A stretch of DNA of 13,195 nt from DSOS01 sp035286585 (GCA_035286585.1 DATEDC010000051.1:1-13195), one strand, 5' to 3'. Numbered from the stretch's first letter, positions 6,526 to 12,553 are shown. Made by a program: numbers and translations. Notes: generated from the letters alone by a model not told the origin.

Positions 6526-6621
6526 TCTGGAGAAGGGGCGCCATGACAGCCAGGTTAAAAGCCCTGCCTTCAGCCCGGCGCTGGAACACGGCTCTCGTGG
6601 GTCTCATACTTTTTCAACCAT
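6509..6621 (-). other. Two overlapping mini-ORFs (5 and 32 codons) between leader A and GlsB/YeaQ-type gene
   Basis: CAGGAGGATT precedes an ATG at 6621 that encodes only MVEKV before a TGA. The stop overlaps the ATG of a 32-codon ORF (6607-6509; MRPTRAVFQRRAEGRAFNLA, then VMAPLLQSEKGR) in the classic ATGA arrangement. The 32-residue product is basic and amphipathic and I do not recognise it. The ribosome site and start resemble those that follow the paired leader B at 11282, where a full GlsB/YeaQ-type gene begins. This could therefore be a leader peptide with a coupled mini-protein, or the remnant of a gene inserted or lost after the leader. Confidence 0.35.
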
Positions 6622-6641
6622 AATCCTCCTGAATCTCTTTA

Positions 6642-6710
6642 GATAAGCTGCCCCAGTTTACGCCGGCGCTCGGGACAGCGTAGTGCGCCGGATCTTCAAA
6701 CTGATTCTCC
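6642..6710 (-). ncRNA. Structured leader RNA candidate, copy A (stems plus pseudoknot)
   Basis: This 69-nt stretch is closely similar to 11316-11385 (about 60 of 70 positions by eye). Read on the minus strand it gives an outer stem CAGTTT/AAACTG (6703-6698 with 6659-6654). An inner perfect 7-bp stem is CCGGCGC/GCGCCGG (6691-6685 with 6669-6663). The 15-nt loop contains GCTGTCCC (6679-6672). The loop can pair over 8 bp, with one G-U, with GGGGCAGC (6654-6647) just 3' of the outer stem, forming a pseudoknot. A small hairpin ATCT-AAAG-AGAT and then the ribosome site GGAGG follow. It starts at the predicted transcription start of promoter-like element copy 2, so it is probably the 5' leader of that transcript. 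Confidence 0.5.
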
Positions 6711-6787
6711 ATTCATTCTATAGCCAAAGGCTCCAAGACACATCCACCGGTCAGGGGATATTTTGCTACACCAGTTGGGGGAGATCA
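6710..6787 (-). promoter_or_regulatory. Promoter-like element, copy 2
   Basis: On the minus strand it carries CCCCCAACTGG, 25 bp, GGATG, 18 bp, TATAGAATGAATG, with the same spacing as the other two copies. The inverted repeat found in copies 1 and 3 is degraded here, while the three blocks are kept. This favours the blocks being the functional part. Transcription would begin near 6707, directly entering structured leader A and then the GlsB/YeaQ-type gene. The remaining gap from 6788 to 6824 shows nothing else. Confidence 0.55.
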
Positions 6788-6824
6788 AATTCAAGCCGAC
6801 AAATCTCCCATGCCTTTCCTCTTT

Positions 6825-7328
6825 TCAGGGAATCTTTAAAAAACGCTGGAAGGGATGGTCATCAGGTTCCTGCAAAGGAACGAAAATCCCTCCTGGGCTT
6901 AACGTATATTCAGATCCTATATCTGGTATGTCCCATCCCCGATTTATACAATATGCCTTTACAGTATTTTGGCCATCGATGCGTGTAAATGTTGCTAAGT
7001 CGTAGCGCTGACTCCCCAATTGATACCCCAAACTTTTTATTTTCGTTACTTTCCAGATTTGCTCGGATACGGAGACGGACCCGGACAGGATAAAAGGCAG
7101 ATGTATCGAAAAATGGTTGGAAGACATTGCCGTTGGCAGTACTGCCGATGGTATTAATATTACCGGTAAATCTCGCTGCGGTGTTGGGCGGATTTCCCTC
7201 AGTTTGTTTAGCAACATAACACTCAAGGCGCAGATCGACACGAGAATAACCGCGATGAATATCAAACCAAGGATTAAAACAGGCCCATTTTCAATTCTGG
7301 CAGACTTTGGCTTGTTTTTGCTTAACAT
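6825..7328 (-). CDS. Membrane-anchored protein of unknown function (167 aa)
   Basis: I do not recognise this protein. It has a short basic cytoplasmic N-terminus (MLSKNKPKSARIENG) and one strong membrane helix about 16-40 (VLILGLIFIAVILVSICALS). A soluble domain of about 125 residues follows, probably outside the membrane, with beta-like segments (RYDLATFTRIDGQNTVKAYC, then GSEYTLSPGGIFVPL). I chose the ATG at 7328 because GGAGG lies 5 nt before it; a longer alternative start at 7418 would overlap the upstream coding sequence by 62 bp. It begins 28 bp after the YihY-family stop and is likely the last gene of the AI-2E/YihY operon. It looks more AT-rich than its neighbours, which could mean separate ancestry. 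There is one cysteine in the outer domain (C127). Confidence 0.75.
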   Translation of the reverse strand: MLSKNKPKSARIENGPVLILGLIFIAVILVSICALSVMLLNKLREIRPTPQRDLPVILIPSAVLPTAMSSNHFSIHLPFILSGSVSVSEQIWKVTKIKSLGYQLGSQRYDLATFTRIDGQNTVKAYCINRGWDIPDIGSEYTLSPGGIFVPLQEPDDHPFQRFLKIP

Positions 7329-7356
7329 CGCTGCCTCCAGTTCATTTATCGGAATT

Positions 7357-8277
7357 TTACTGATGTATTTTGCCTGCCGCTTCTTGTTGCTGCTGTCTTT
7401 GCTGGCAATAGGAGACACTCAAATAAGCGCCAAAGAGAAAGATAAGACCGCTCAGATAGGCCCAGACCAGGAAGGCGAAAATCGCTGCCACTGAACCATA
7501 GACCAGGTTCGAGACGGAGATGTAGGTGGAAACAAAGATCAAAAAGGCTTTCTTAGCAAGCTCCCAGAGCAGGCCAGCCCCAATCGCACCGGGTAAAATC
7601 TCGCGCCAGGTAGAGGCTCCATGTGGGAGCAAGATGTAAAGCAGCATGAATAAGGCAACATCGAGCAAGATAGCCATTACAAAACTGATGCCGCCCCCGA
7701 TCGGAATGATTTGGTCAGGCAACCACGGGCGGAGGTTGGCAATCATGCTACCGGTAAACGAAGCCAGGAAGAGAACCGGGCCAACGAAGGTCAGGACAAA
7801 TAATATTGCCAGACCACGCCGTTTCCAAACAGGTCGACTTCGTTTAGTGCTCCAAATTTCATTCAGGGTGCTGGTAAGCATGTAAAAAATGGTAGAAGCA
7901 GACCAGATCAGACTAACTAAAGCAACAATGGTAATGGATCCGCGCGCCTGGATGATTTCGTCAATATTTTGGCCCAACAACTGGCCTAGAGCCGGTGCAA
8001 TAAACTCTAGCCTTTGTACGATGAGGTGCTGGTCCACCAACGAGCCGAGGCTGAAACTGGCAATGGCTATGCTCAAGAGAGTGAGAGGAAAGAGCGAGAA
8101 GAGGGCAAAGTAGGCAATCGCCGCGGCCGTAATCGCCGAGCCGGGCTTTAAGGCTTCCCTGGTTGCGGCCGCCAACATCCCTAACCAGCCGTATGTACGC
8201 TCATTAAGCCTGCGCGCGCTGCGGATACCCCACTGCCTAAGCTGTGCCATCGTTCTAGCCATTCTGGATAAAGTCAT
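7357..8277 (-). CDS. YihY/BrkB-family (virulence factor BrkB type) inner membrane protein
   Basis: This is a 306-residue polytopic membrane protein with about six helices. Family hallmarks are the early segment ITAAAIAYFALFSLFPLTLL (49-68), the middle helices around 115-135, 155-180 and 197-218, and the C-terminal NLVYGSVAAIFAFLVWAYLS (257-276) followed by LIFLFGAYLS. This matches the YihY/BrkB family. Older annotations called it ribonuclease BN, an assignment now considered wrong; the actual function is unsettled, with transport or envelope roles suggested. The protein ends in a glutamine-rich tail (CQQRQQQQEAAGKIHQ). The start at 8277 is 11 bp after the upstream AI-2E-family stop and has a modest ribosome site (GAAGG), consistent with an operon. 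The length is normal for the family. Confidence 0.92.
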   Translation of the reverse strand: MTLSRMARTMAQLRQWGIRSARRLNERTYGWLGMLAAATREALKPGSAITAAAIAYFALFSLFPLTLLSIAIASFSLGSLVDQHLIVQRLEFIAPALGQLLGQNIDEIIQARGSITIVALVSLIWSASTIFYMLTSTLNEIWSTKRSRPVWKRRGLAILFVLTFVGPVLFLASFTGSMIANLRPWLPDQIIPIGGGISFVMAILLDVALFMLLYILLPHGASTWREILPGAIGAGLLWELAKKAFLIFVSTYISVSNLVYGSVAAIFAFLVWAYLSGLIFLFGAYLSVSYCQQRQQQQEAAGKIHQ

Positions 8278-8288
8278 TGTCTGTACCT

Positions 8289-9548
8289 TCAGGGTTTGGA
8301 AGATACAGGTGGACCATCTTCAGCGGTGACAGGCTGGGGCGCAATGGGCAATAATAGCTCGGAAGGTTCAGGCGGCAGAGCCGCTTGCAGGATTGGTTCA
8401 GCTTTCTCTATCAGATGGGTGAGCCGCTCCATGCTGCTGGTCACCAGGGGCAGAGGCGGTTCATCCATTGTCCGTATGGTGTCCCACACGCGTGCTTGTC
8501 GCTCCTTGAGGTCTGAAACCTGGGCAGCAGCCCCTGAAACCGCGCGACGGCTGACCAGGCGGCTCCACAGGATTTGGCATACAACGGATAAAGGTGGCGC
8601 TACGATGATACCGACAAGGCCAAAAGCGTCTGCCAGGGCAATGAGCAGAACTACGGTCAGAATGGGATTGTCCCATCTGCGGTTGAAAAGCCGTGGCTTG
8701 ACCCATACTCCCAGGGCAATCAAGACGACCAGCGCATAGAGAGCCGTAACCAGACCAAGCTGCACACTGGTCAGCAGCCCCACCAAAAGTACTGGAACGA
8801 CCACCAGGGCTATCCCAACCACGGGTATCAGGCATGCCAGAGCGCCAGCTAGCGCCAGGAGCGCCGGGTATGGGGACCCGAGCAGCCAGAAACCAAGGCC
8901 TAATAGCAGCCCGGCCAGGATACTGTGGACTACCTGGCTGCGTATGTAAGCGCCGAGGTCAGGCTCGACTGTCCGCCAAATACCACGCACCTGTTTGCGC
9001 TGGCCAGATGGAAGCAACGAGAGCCAGAGTCGTTCAAAATGGATTTGATTGACGATCCAATAGATGCTCAAGAACAGAACGACGAGTGCACCGCTCACAA
9101 CGCCGCCAATGCCTTGCGTGAAGCCAAGGATAGCCGGCAGCACGAGCTGCCCTTGGTCGCCGGTAACTGCTTCGAAGAGCTTACTCGGCGGGGGCAACCG
9201 CGCAACCAGCACCTGTTGGAACGAGCTACCCTCCAACCAAATTGGCAACCTCCACCCATCCTGCACCGACACACTATGGGCCAACTGTTGAATCTCATTG
9301 ATCGCGGTCCCACCGGTTATGAAGAGTAAGTAGCTGAAACTGCCCAGGGCCACCAGGTACAGTAGAATCCAAACCGTGCGCACCATGAAGCCTCGCCCGA
9401 CCAGCCGGTTAACCAATGGGCGCAGCGCTGCCGCAAGTGCTAGGGAGATCAACACGTAAACGACGACAATACGGAACTGCCACAACACCACCAGCGCCAG
9501 CAATGTGGTCATAACCGCCGTAGCGAATCCTACCAGTTGCTTCGTCAT
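8289..9548 (-). CDS. AI-2E-family membrane protein (PF01594 type), second of tandem pair
   Basis: This is a 419-residue polytopic membrane protein. The family pattern is visible: two N-terminal helices (8-45) and a third at 58-78. A loop of about 60 residues with several prolines follows, then helices around 145-168. The C-terminal bundle comprises LAGLLLGLGFWLLG (211-224), the helices at 227-280 and DAFGLVGIIVAPPLSVVCQI (307-326). Members of this family (once named for AI-2 export, also including sodium/proton antiporters) form pentameric membrane channels or transporters. The substrate cannot be predicted here. The usual PRVxGxxxGLNP motif is diverged to KPRLFNRRWDNP (284-295). A cytoplasmic tail of about 90 residues, rich in proline and acidic residues, follows the last helix. 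The start overlaps the previous stop by 4 bp (ATGA), so translation is coupled. Confidence 0.9.
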   Translation of the reverse strand: MTKQLVGFATAVMTTLLALVVLWQFRIVVVYVLISLALAAALRPLVNRLVGRGFMVRTVWILLYLVALGSFSYLLFITGGTAINEIQQLAHSVSVQDGWRLPIWLEGSSFQQVLVARLPPPSKLFEAVTGDQGQLVLPAILGFTQGIGGVVSGALVVLFLSIYWIVNQIHFERLWLSLLPSGQRKQVRGIWRTVEPDLGAYIRSQVVHSILAGLLLGLGFWLLGSPYPALLALAGALACLIPVVGIALVVVPVLLVGLLTSVQLGLVTALYALVVLIALGVWVKPRLFNRRWDNPILTVVLLIALADAFGLVGIIVAPPLSVVCQILWSRLVSRRAVSGAAAQVSDLKERQARVWDTIRTMDEPPLPLVTSSMERLTHLIEKAEPILQAALPPEPSELLLPIAPQPVTAEDGPPVSSKP

Positions 9549-10819
9549 GGTGCACCTGAAGTACCGACCTGGGCCAGAAGAGAATCAAGGTCGGTTGTAA
9601 TAGCCTCAATCTCATCCAACACCTGATCGGTTTGCTTGACCCTCAGGTCCGAGCCCCCCTTCTTGAGCCGCGCCTGCTTGCGCAGGTCTTGGGCCAGGTC
9701 CTGGGCTTCATAGCGCAGCCGGCTGGTGTAGTCGCGCCCGGCTGAGACCTCCGACTCCATCGTTCCTGGATGAAAGACGAAGCGATCGAGTAAGAGCTGA
9801 ATAATGGCCGCAATGGGAATTGCCATCAGCGCGCCGGCAATGCCGAACAAAGAGCTAAAGGCAAAAATCGCCAGCAGGGAGACGAACGGATTGACCCCCA
9901 CCGCCTTCCGCATGACGCGCGGCACCAGCACGCTGTTTTCCACCTGCTGAATAACAAGCGTGGCGACGATCACCCAGACCAACTTGGAAGGCGCAATGGA
10001 TAAGGCAATTACCGCCGCGGGAATGGCGCCAAGCAGCGGCCCAATCATCGGTACGGCTTCCATCACCCCTGCCACAAGCGCCAGCACCAGGGCATTGGGT
10101 AAGCCGATGAGCAGATAGGCAGCAAGCGCCAGGATGCCGATGATCAGGCAAAGGACGCCTTGTCCGGCAATGTAGGAACCAACCTTGGTTTCCATGGCCG
10201 CGATCAGATCGCTAATGCTCTCGCGCTGGCCCTTTGGAACCAACAACAACAATGACTGAATGGTTCGCGGCCCATCGAGCGTCCAGTGAAAGGCCAATAA
10301 CAGAATAGCTGTGGCCATAAAGATGACCTTAGCCGCCAATGCCACGTATCCCAACGCCTGCCCTGCAGAAGCCAGCATCTGCTCTCCCGTTTGCTGTACC
10401 GGCTCCAGGCCGGGTAGTGTCGCTGGGAGGAATTCACTTAAGCGCACAATCCATTGATTGGGATAATTAACCATCCACTCACGCAGGCTTTGGTAGTAAC
10501 CCGGCACTGCGGTAGTAATCGTTGTGCCTTGCTCGACAATCAATGGGAACAACAACAGCACGAAGCTGATGAGCAGGGCGAGCAGCACGAGGTAGACAAG
10601 AATAACCCCCGCTATCCGGGGGAGTCCTCGCCGATGCAACCAGGCTACGACCGGCCTGATCACCGTGCCCATCACGATGGCGATAAACAGGATGAAAACG
10701 ACTTGGTTAAATCGGTAGAGAAGCCAGAAGCTAAGGGCGACAAATACGAGGACGAGAGTCGCCCACATGACGCGCCGAAATGTCCATTGATACGGTTGTG
10801 GAGGTGGATGGAGTGCCAT
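9545..10819 (-). CDS. AI-2E-family membrane protein (PF01594 type), first of tandem pair
   Basis: This is a 424-residue polytopic membrane protein with helices about 16-37, 39-58, 68-98, 155-178, 218-240, 242-275, 280-292 and 312-345. The family's C-terminal motif is well kept: VPRVMRKAVGVNPFVSLLAI (299-318), then FGIAGALMAIPIAAIIQLL. Compared with the downstream paralogue it is closer to the family norm. A hydrophilic tail (350-424) contains a predicted coiled-coil-like stretch (RLRYEAQDLAQDLRKQARLK and QVLDEIEAITTDLDSLLAQ). Paired AI-2E genes suggest a hetero-oligomer or two substrate specificities (inference). The ATG at 10819 has only a weak ribosome site (AGGGA), and a strong hairpin lies 18 bp upstream. 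This suggests that expression depends on read-through or on an unrecognised promoter. The family call is firm; the substrate is unknown. Confidence 0.92.
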   Translation of the reverse strand: MALHPPPQPYQWTFRRVMWATLVLVFVALSFWLLYRFNQVVFILFIAIVMGTVIRPVVAWLHRRGLPRIAGVILVYLVLLALLISFVLLLFPLIVEQGTTITTAVPGYYQSLREWMVNYPNQWIVRLSEFLPATLPGLEPVQQTGEQMLASAGQALGYVALAAKVIFMATAILLLAFHWTLDGPRTIQSLLLLVPKGQRESISDLIAAMETKVGSYIAGQGVLCLIIGILALAAYLLIGLPNALVLALVAGVMEAVPMIGPLLGAIPAAVIALSIAPSKLVWVIVATLVIQQVENSVLVPRVMRKAVGVNPFVSLLAIFAFSSLFGIAGALMAIPIAAIIQLLLDRFVFHPGTMESEVSAGRDYTSRLRYEAQDLAQDLRKQARLKKGGSDLRVKQTDQVLDEIEAITTDLDSLLAQVGTSGAP

Positions 10820-10837
10820 GCTTTCCCTAAATTGCTA

Positions 10838-10869
10838 ATAGCCACCCGGACAACCGTCCGGGTGGCTAT
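10838..10869 (-). terminator. Strong 14-bp hairpin between membrane mini-gene and AI-2E operon
   Basis: ATAGCCACCCGGAC and GTCCGGGTGGCTAT are perfectly complementary around the loop AACC. The hairpin lies 6 bp after the stop of the membrane mini-gene and 18 bp before the AI-2E-family start. Neither side has a long T-tract, so it may be an inefficient terminator, an mRNA stability element at the 3' end of the small genes, or a regulatory hairpin in the AI-2E leader. Confidence 0.6.
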
Positions 10870-10875
10870 ATTGAC

Positions 10876-10998
10876 CTAACGGTTCAGTAAGATAAAGACG
10901 CCGGCCGCGATGGCGAGGATCGCCAAAATCACTCCCAGGCTACCGAGAGCCGGGACAAACGCCGTCAGGCCTGAGACGATGAGCCAGATGGCCAGCAA
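10876..10998 (-). CDS. Small membrane mini-protein (about 40 aa), start disrupted by a 4-bp duplication
   Basis: An open frame reads LLAIWLIVSGLTAFVPALGS, then LGVILAILAIAAGVFILLNR, and stops at 10876. It is two hydrophobic helices joined by a short proline-glycine turn. The frame has no ATG. The ATG that overlaps the upstream stop codon (ATGAATAG, 11014-11007) reads MNR and then a stop. Removing one unit of the tandem TAGG-TAGG at 11009-11002 would join it as MNRLLLAIWLIV, an ordinary coupled start. So either a 4-bp duplication broke the gene, or translation begins at TTG 10998 or an adjacent CTG, close to AGGTAGG. It follows the GlsB/YeaQ-type gene directly and ends just before a strong hairpin. 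The function is unknown; it is probably a small stress-type membrane protein. Confidence 0.55.
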   Translation of the reverse strand: MLAIWLIVSGLTAFVPALGSLGVILAILAIAAGVFILLNR

Positions 10999-11006
10999 CA
11001 GCCTAC

Positions 11007-11282
11007 CTATTCATTCCTTCTGATACGCCCTCTACCGCCGATCATGCGTAATATGAGGATCAACAGTATTGCTCCGACGAATGCAACCAGGATCGACGTC
11101 ATGTTGATCCCCGTCATCGTGTCACCGATATCGAAGAAATAGAAAGCAATCCAGCCTCCCAACAAACCGCCAAGCACACCGATGATGATGTCACCAATCA
11201 CACCATAGCCGCCCCCCCGCATGACCTGCCCGGCCAAATAACCGGCGATCAAACCAACGATAATCCAGGATAGTATTCCCAT
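11007..11282 (-). CDS. GlsB/YeaQ/YmgE-family small membrane protein (paralogue 2)
   Basis: This is a 91-residue protein of the transglycosylase-associated family with three membrane helices: about 2-18 (GILSWIIVGLIAGYLAG), 28-50 (the glycine-rich IIIGVLGGLLGGWIAFYFF region) and 62-79 (TSILVAFVGAILLILILR). A basic tail, GGRGRIRRNE, follows. It keeps the family's canonical WIIVGLIAG and GGG-x-G-x-x-GD segments better than the paralogue at 6185-6454. I chose the ATG at 11282 because GGAGGATT lies just before it; an upstream TTG at 11411 would add 43 residues with no family similarity and would translate through the structured leader. Copy B of the leader ends about 34 bp upstream. A stress-induced role is known for relatives; the mechanism is not. 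Confidence 0.92.
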   Translation of the reverse strand: MGILSWIIVGLIAGYLAGQVMRGGGYGVIGDIIIGVLGGLLGGWIAFYFFDIGDTMTGINMTSILVAFVGAILLILILRMIGGRGRIRRNE

Positions 11283-11315
11283 AATAATCCTCCATTCATT
11301 TTCTGCTTTATCTCG

Positions 11316-11385
11316 GATAAGCTGCCCCAGATTATGCCAGCGCTCGGGACAGCGTAATGCGCCGGTTTTCAAACCGCAATTCTCC
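11316..11385 (-). ncRNA. Structured leader RNA candidate, copy B
   Basis: This is the second copy of the 70-nt leader seen at 6642-6710. The inner stem is CCGGCGC/GCGCTGG (11365-11359 with 11343-11337), where one G-C of copy A has become G-U and still pairs. The 15-nt loop again contains GCTGTCCC (11353-11346), able to pair with GGGGCAGC (11328-11321). The outer stem is weaker, with one U-U mismatch. A third hairpin (GCTTATC/GATAAAGC with a bulge) and then the ribosome site GGAGGATT of the GlsB/YeaQ-type gene follow. Unlike copy A, no promoter-like element sits in front; the upstream gap (11386-11417) holds only a GAACCC/GGGTTC inverted repeat touching the receiver stop codon. Confidence 0.5.
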
Positions 11386-11417
11386 CTCCAGACGAACCCC
11401 AGCCTTGGCAATCGGGT

Positions 11418-11789
11418 TCATCCAGAACGAATGCTCGCTACCGCGTCTCGCAGGCGTTCAGCCACCCGTTCGGACGTCTCGCCTTTACTGATAAACGAAT
11501 CTGCCCCGGCCGAGAGGGCAGCCTGATGACGAGAATCCAGATGGCTGATGAGGACGATAACCACTGCAGCCGGGCAGGCCTCCCGCAGTTTTCGCAGGGC
11601 TGCCCCAGACTCGTCGGCGACAATGCCCCAATCCACCACCACCAAGTCTGGGCGGGTGGCAGGAGCCAGGGCTAATAAAGTGGGCCAGTCAGCGGCCTCG
11701 CCGACCACCTGCATGTTCATATCCCGCAGTATAAGACGGATAGCTGAACGTTCGTCGAGCTGAGCATCGGCTAAATAAGCGCGTTTCAT
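11418..11789 (-). CDS. Stand-alone response-regulator receiver protein
   Basis: This is a 123-residue single receiver domain with no output domain. The phospho-acceptor is D53 (VVVDWG), the switch residue is S82 and the invariant lysine is K102 (FISKGE). The metal-binding acidic pair is reduced: the sequence YLADAQLDE offers D8, but alanine takes the place of the second acid. Stand-alone receivers usually act as phosphate shuttles or bind a partner protein. The start ATG at 11789 lies only about 9 nt after a TATAGAAT box and has no Shine-Dalgarno sequence, so the mRNA may be leaderless. It sits downstream of a complete kinase-regulator pair and upstream of the GlsB/YeaQ-type gene. It might receive phosphate from the kinase at 12554-13195 (inference). 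Confidence 0.88.
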   Translation of the reverse strand: MKRAYLADAQLDERSAIRLILRDMNMQVVGEAADWPTLLALAPATRPDLVVVDWGIVADESGAALRKLREACPAAVVIVLISHLDSRHQAALSAGADSFISKGETSERVAERLRDAVASIRSG

Positions 11790-11790
11790 A

Positions 11791-11868
11791 CATTCATTCT
11801 ATAACAAACACCCCCCGGCAACATCCATCCGCCGGGGGGTGTTTATCTCCCCCAGTTGGGGGAGATCA
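11791..11868 (-). promoter_or_regulatory. Promoter-like element, copy 3
   Basis: This is the third gapless copy: CCCCCAACTGG, 25 bp, GGATG, 18 bp, TATAGAATGAATG on the minus strand. It stands directly before the receiver gene, with the predicted transcription start at or within a base or two of the ATG. It contains a perfect 14-bp inverted repeat (11806-11819 and 11831-11844). Compared with copy 1, two base pairs of this repeat have changed on both sides (T-A to C-G and A-T to C-G), so pairing has been preserved by selection. Confidence 0.6.
11845..11866 (-). terminator. 9-10 bp hairpin after the LuxR-type regulator gene
   Basis: ATCTCCCCC and GGGGGAGAT pair around AGTT, immediately next to the 14-bp inverted repeat of element copy 3 and 32 bp after the regulator's stop codon. 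The two hairpins in series could terminate the kinase-regulator transcript. The first arm overlaps the conserved CCCCCAACTGG block, and in copies 1 and 2 this hairpin is imperfect, so termination may be secondary to another role. Confidence 0.45.
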
Positions 11869-11897
11869 CCCGAGGTGAGTCGGGTCACAGTGGTTGC

Positions 11898-12539
11898 TTA
11901 AGGGACGAGCCGGTGACGCATGGCCAGCGCCACGGCTTCGGTGCGGCTGGCGACACCGAGCTTGGAGAGGATATGGCTGACATGGGTTTTGATGGTGGAC
12001 GGGCGGACCACTAGCCTTCCGGCGATCTGGGTGTTATTTAAACCTTCAACCATCAGAGCCAGCACAACTCGCTCCCGCTCCGTCAGATCCTGGCCAGGAA
12101 CTGGCGGCTGGTTAGCGGCGTCTACAAGCGCCTGGGCAGCCTCTGGAGAGAGAGTGGCGCGCCCCGAGTGCGCCGCGCGGATGGCTCGGGCCAGTTCATC
12201 CGCCGACACATCTTTGAGCAAATAGCTGATCGCCCCGGCCTGCAGCGCGTCCTGAACCAGCCCCTCCTCTATGAAGCTCGTCAGGGCAACGACTCGCACC
12301 TTGGGAAACTGCTGGCGGATGAGGCGCGTGGCGGTTGCTCCATCCATATCTGGCATCATCAGGTCCATCAGGATGACGTCGGGCAGGACCTGGGCGCAGA
12401 TCTGGACTGCGTCCTCGCCGCTGCCAGCCTCACCCACCAGTTCTAAGTCATCATAAACCTTCAAGAAGGTTGCCAATCCCCGGCGCACCATCGTATGGTC
12501 ATCGACCAACATCACTCGAATCGTTTGGGAAGGGCTCAT
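11898..12539 (-). CDS. NarL/LuxR-family response regulator
   Basis: This is a 213-residue two-domain regulator. The receiver has D13/D14 (MLVDDH), phospho-acceptor D59 (ILMDLMMP), T87 and K109 (SYLLKD). A linker about 125-150 leads to a LuxR-type helix-turn-helix at about 152-213 (LTERERVVLALMVEGLNNTQ, then IAGRLVVRPSTIKTHVSHIL). All key residues are intact, so it should be phosphorylated by the adjacent kinase and bind DNA as a dimer. The ATG at 12539 is 14 bp after the kinase stop. A TTG at 12545 lies closer to the AAGG site and would add two residues, so the exact start is uncertain. It is a plausible regulator of the repeated promoter-like elements nearby, but nothing in the sequence proves this. 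Confidence 0.95.
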   Translation of the reverse strand: MSPSQTIRVMLVDDHTMVRRGLATFLKVYDDLELVGEAGSGEDAVQICAQVLPDVILMDLMMPDMDGATATRLIRQQFPKVRVVALTSFIEEGLVQDALQAGAISYLLKDVSADELARAIRAAHSGRATLSPEAAQALVDAANQPPVPGQDLTERERVVLALMVEGLNNTQIAGRLVVRPSTIKTHVSHILSKLGVASRTEAVALAMRHRLVP

Positions 12540-12553
12540 GGTCAACCAGCCTT

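Noticed and set aside
8296..8739. 147-codon plus-strand frame, and similar frames opposite the membrane-protein genes
   Set aside because: These are antisense shadows of well-supported AI-2E and YihY family genes, with arginine- and proline-rich composition typical of reversed coding sequence.
11283..11411. Upstream TTG start for the GlsB/YeaQ-type gene adding 43 residues
   Set aside because: It would translate through the conserved structured leader; the ATG at 11282 has GGAGG and starts exactly at the family's first helix.
6071..11868. Reading the three 75-bp copies as a transposable miniature element
   Set aside because: There are no target-site duplications or terminal inverted repeats at the outer edges, similarity is concentrated in fixed-spaced blocks, and every copy points in the same direction in front of a gene. 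It cannot be fully excluded without more copies.
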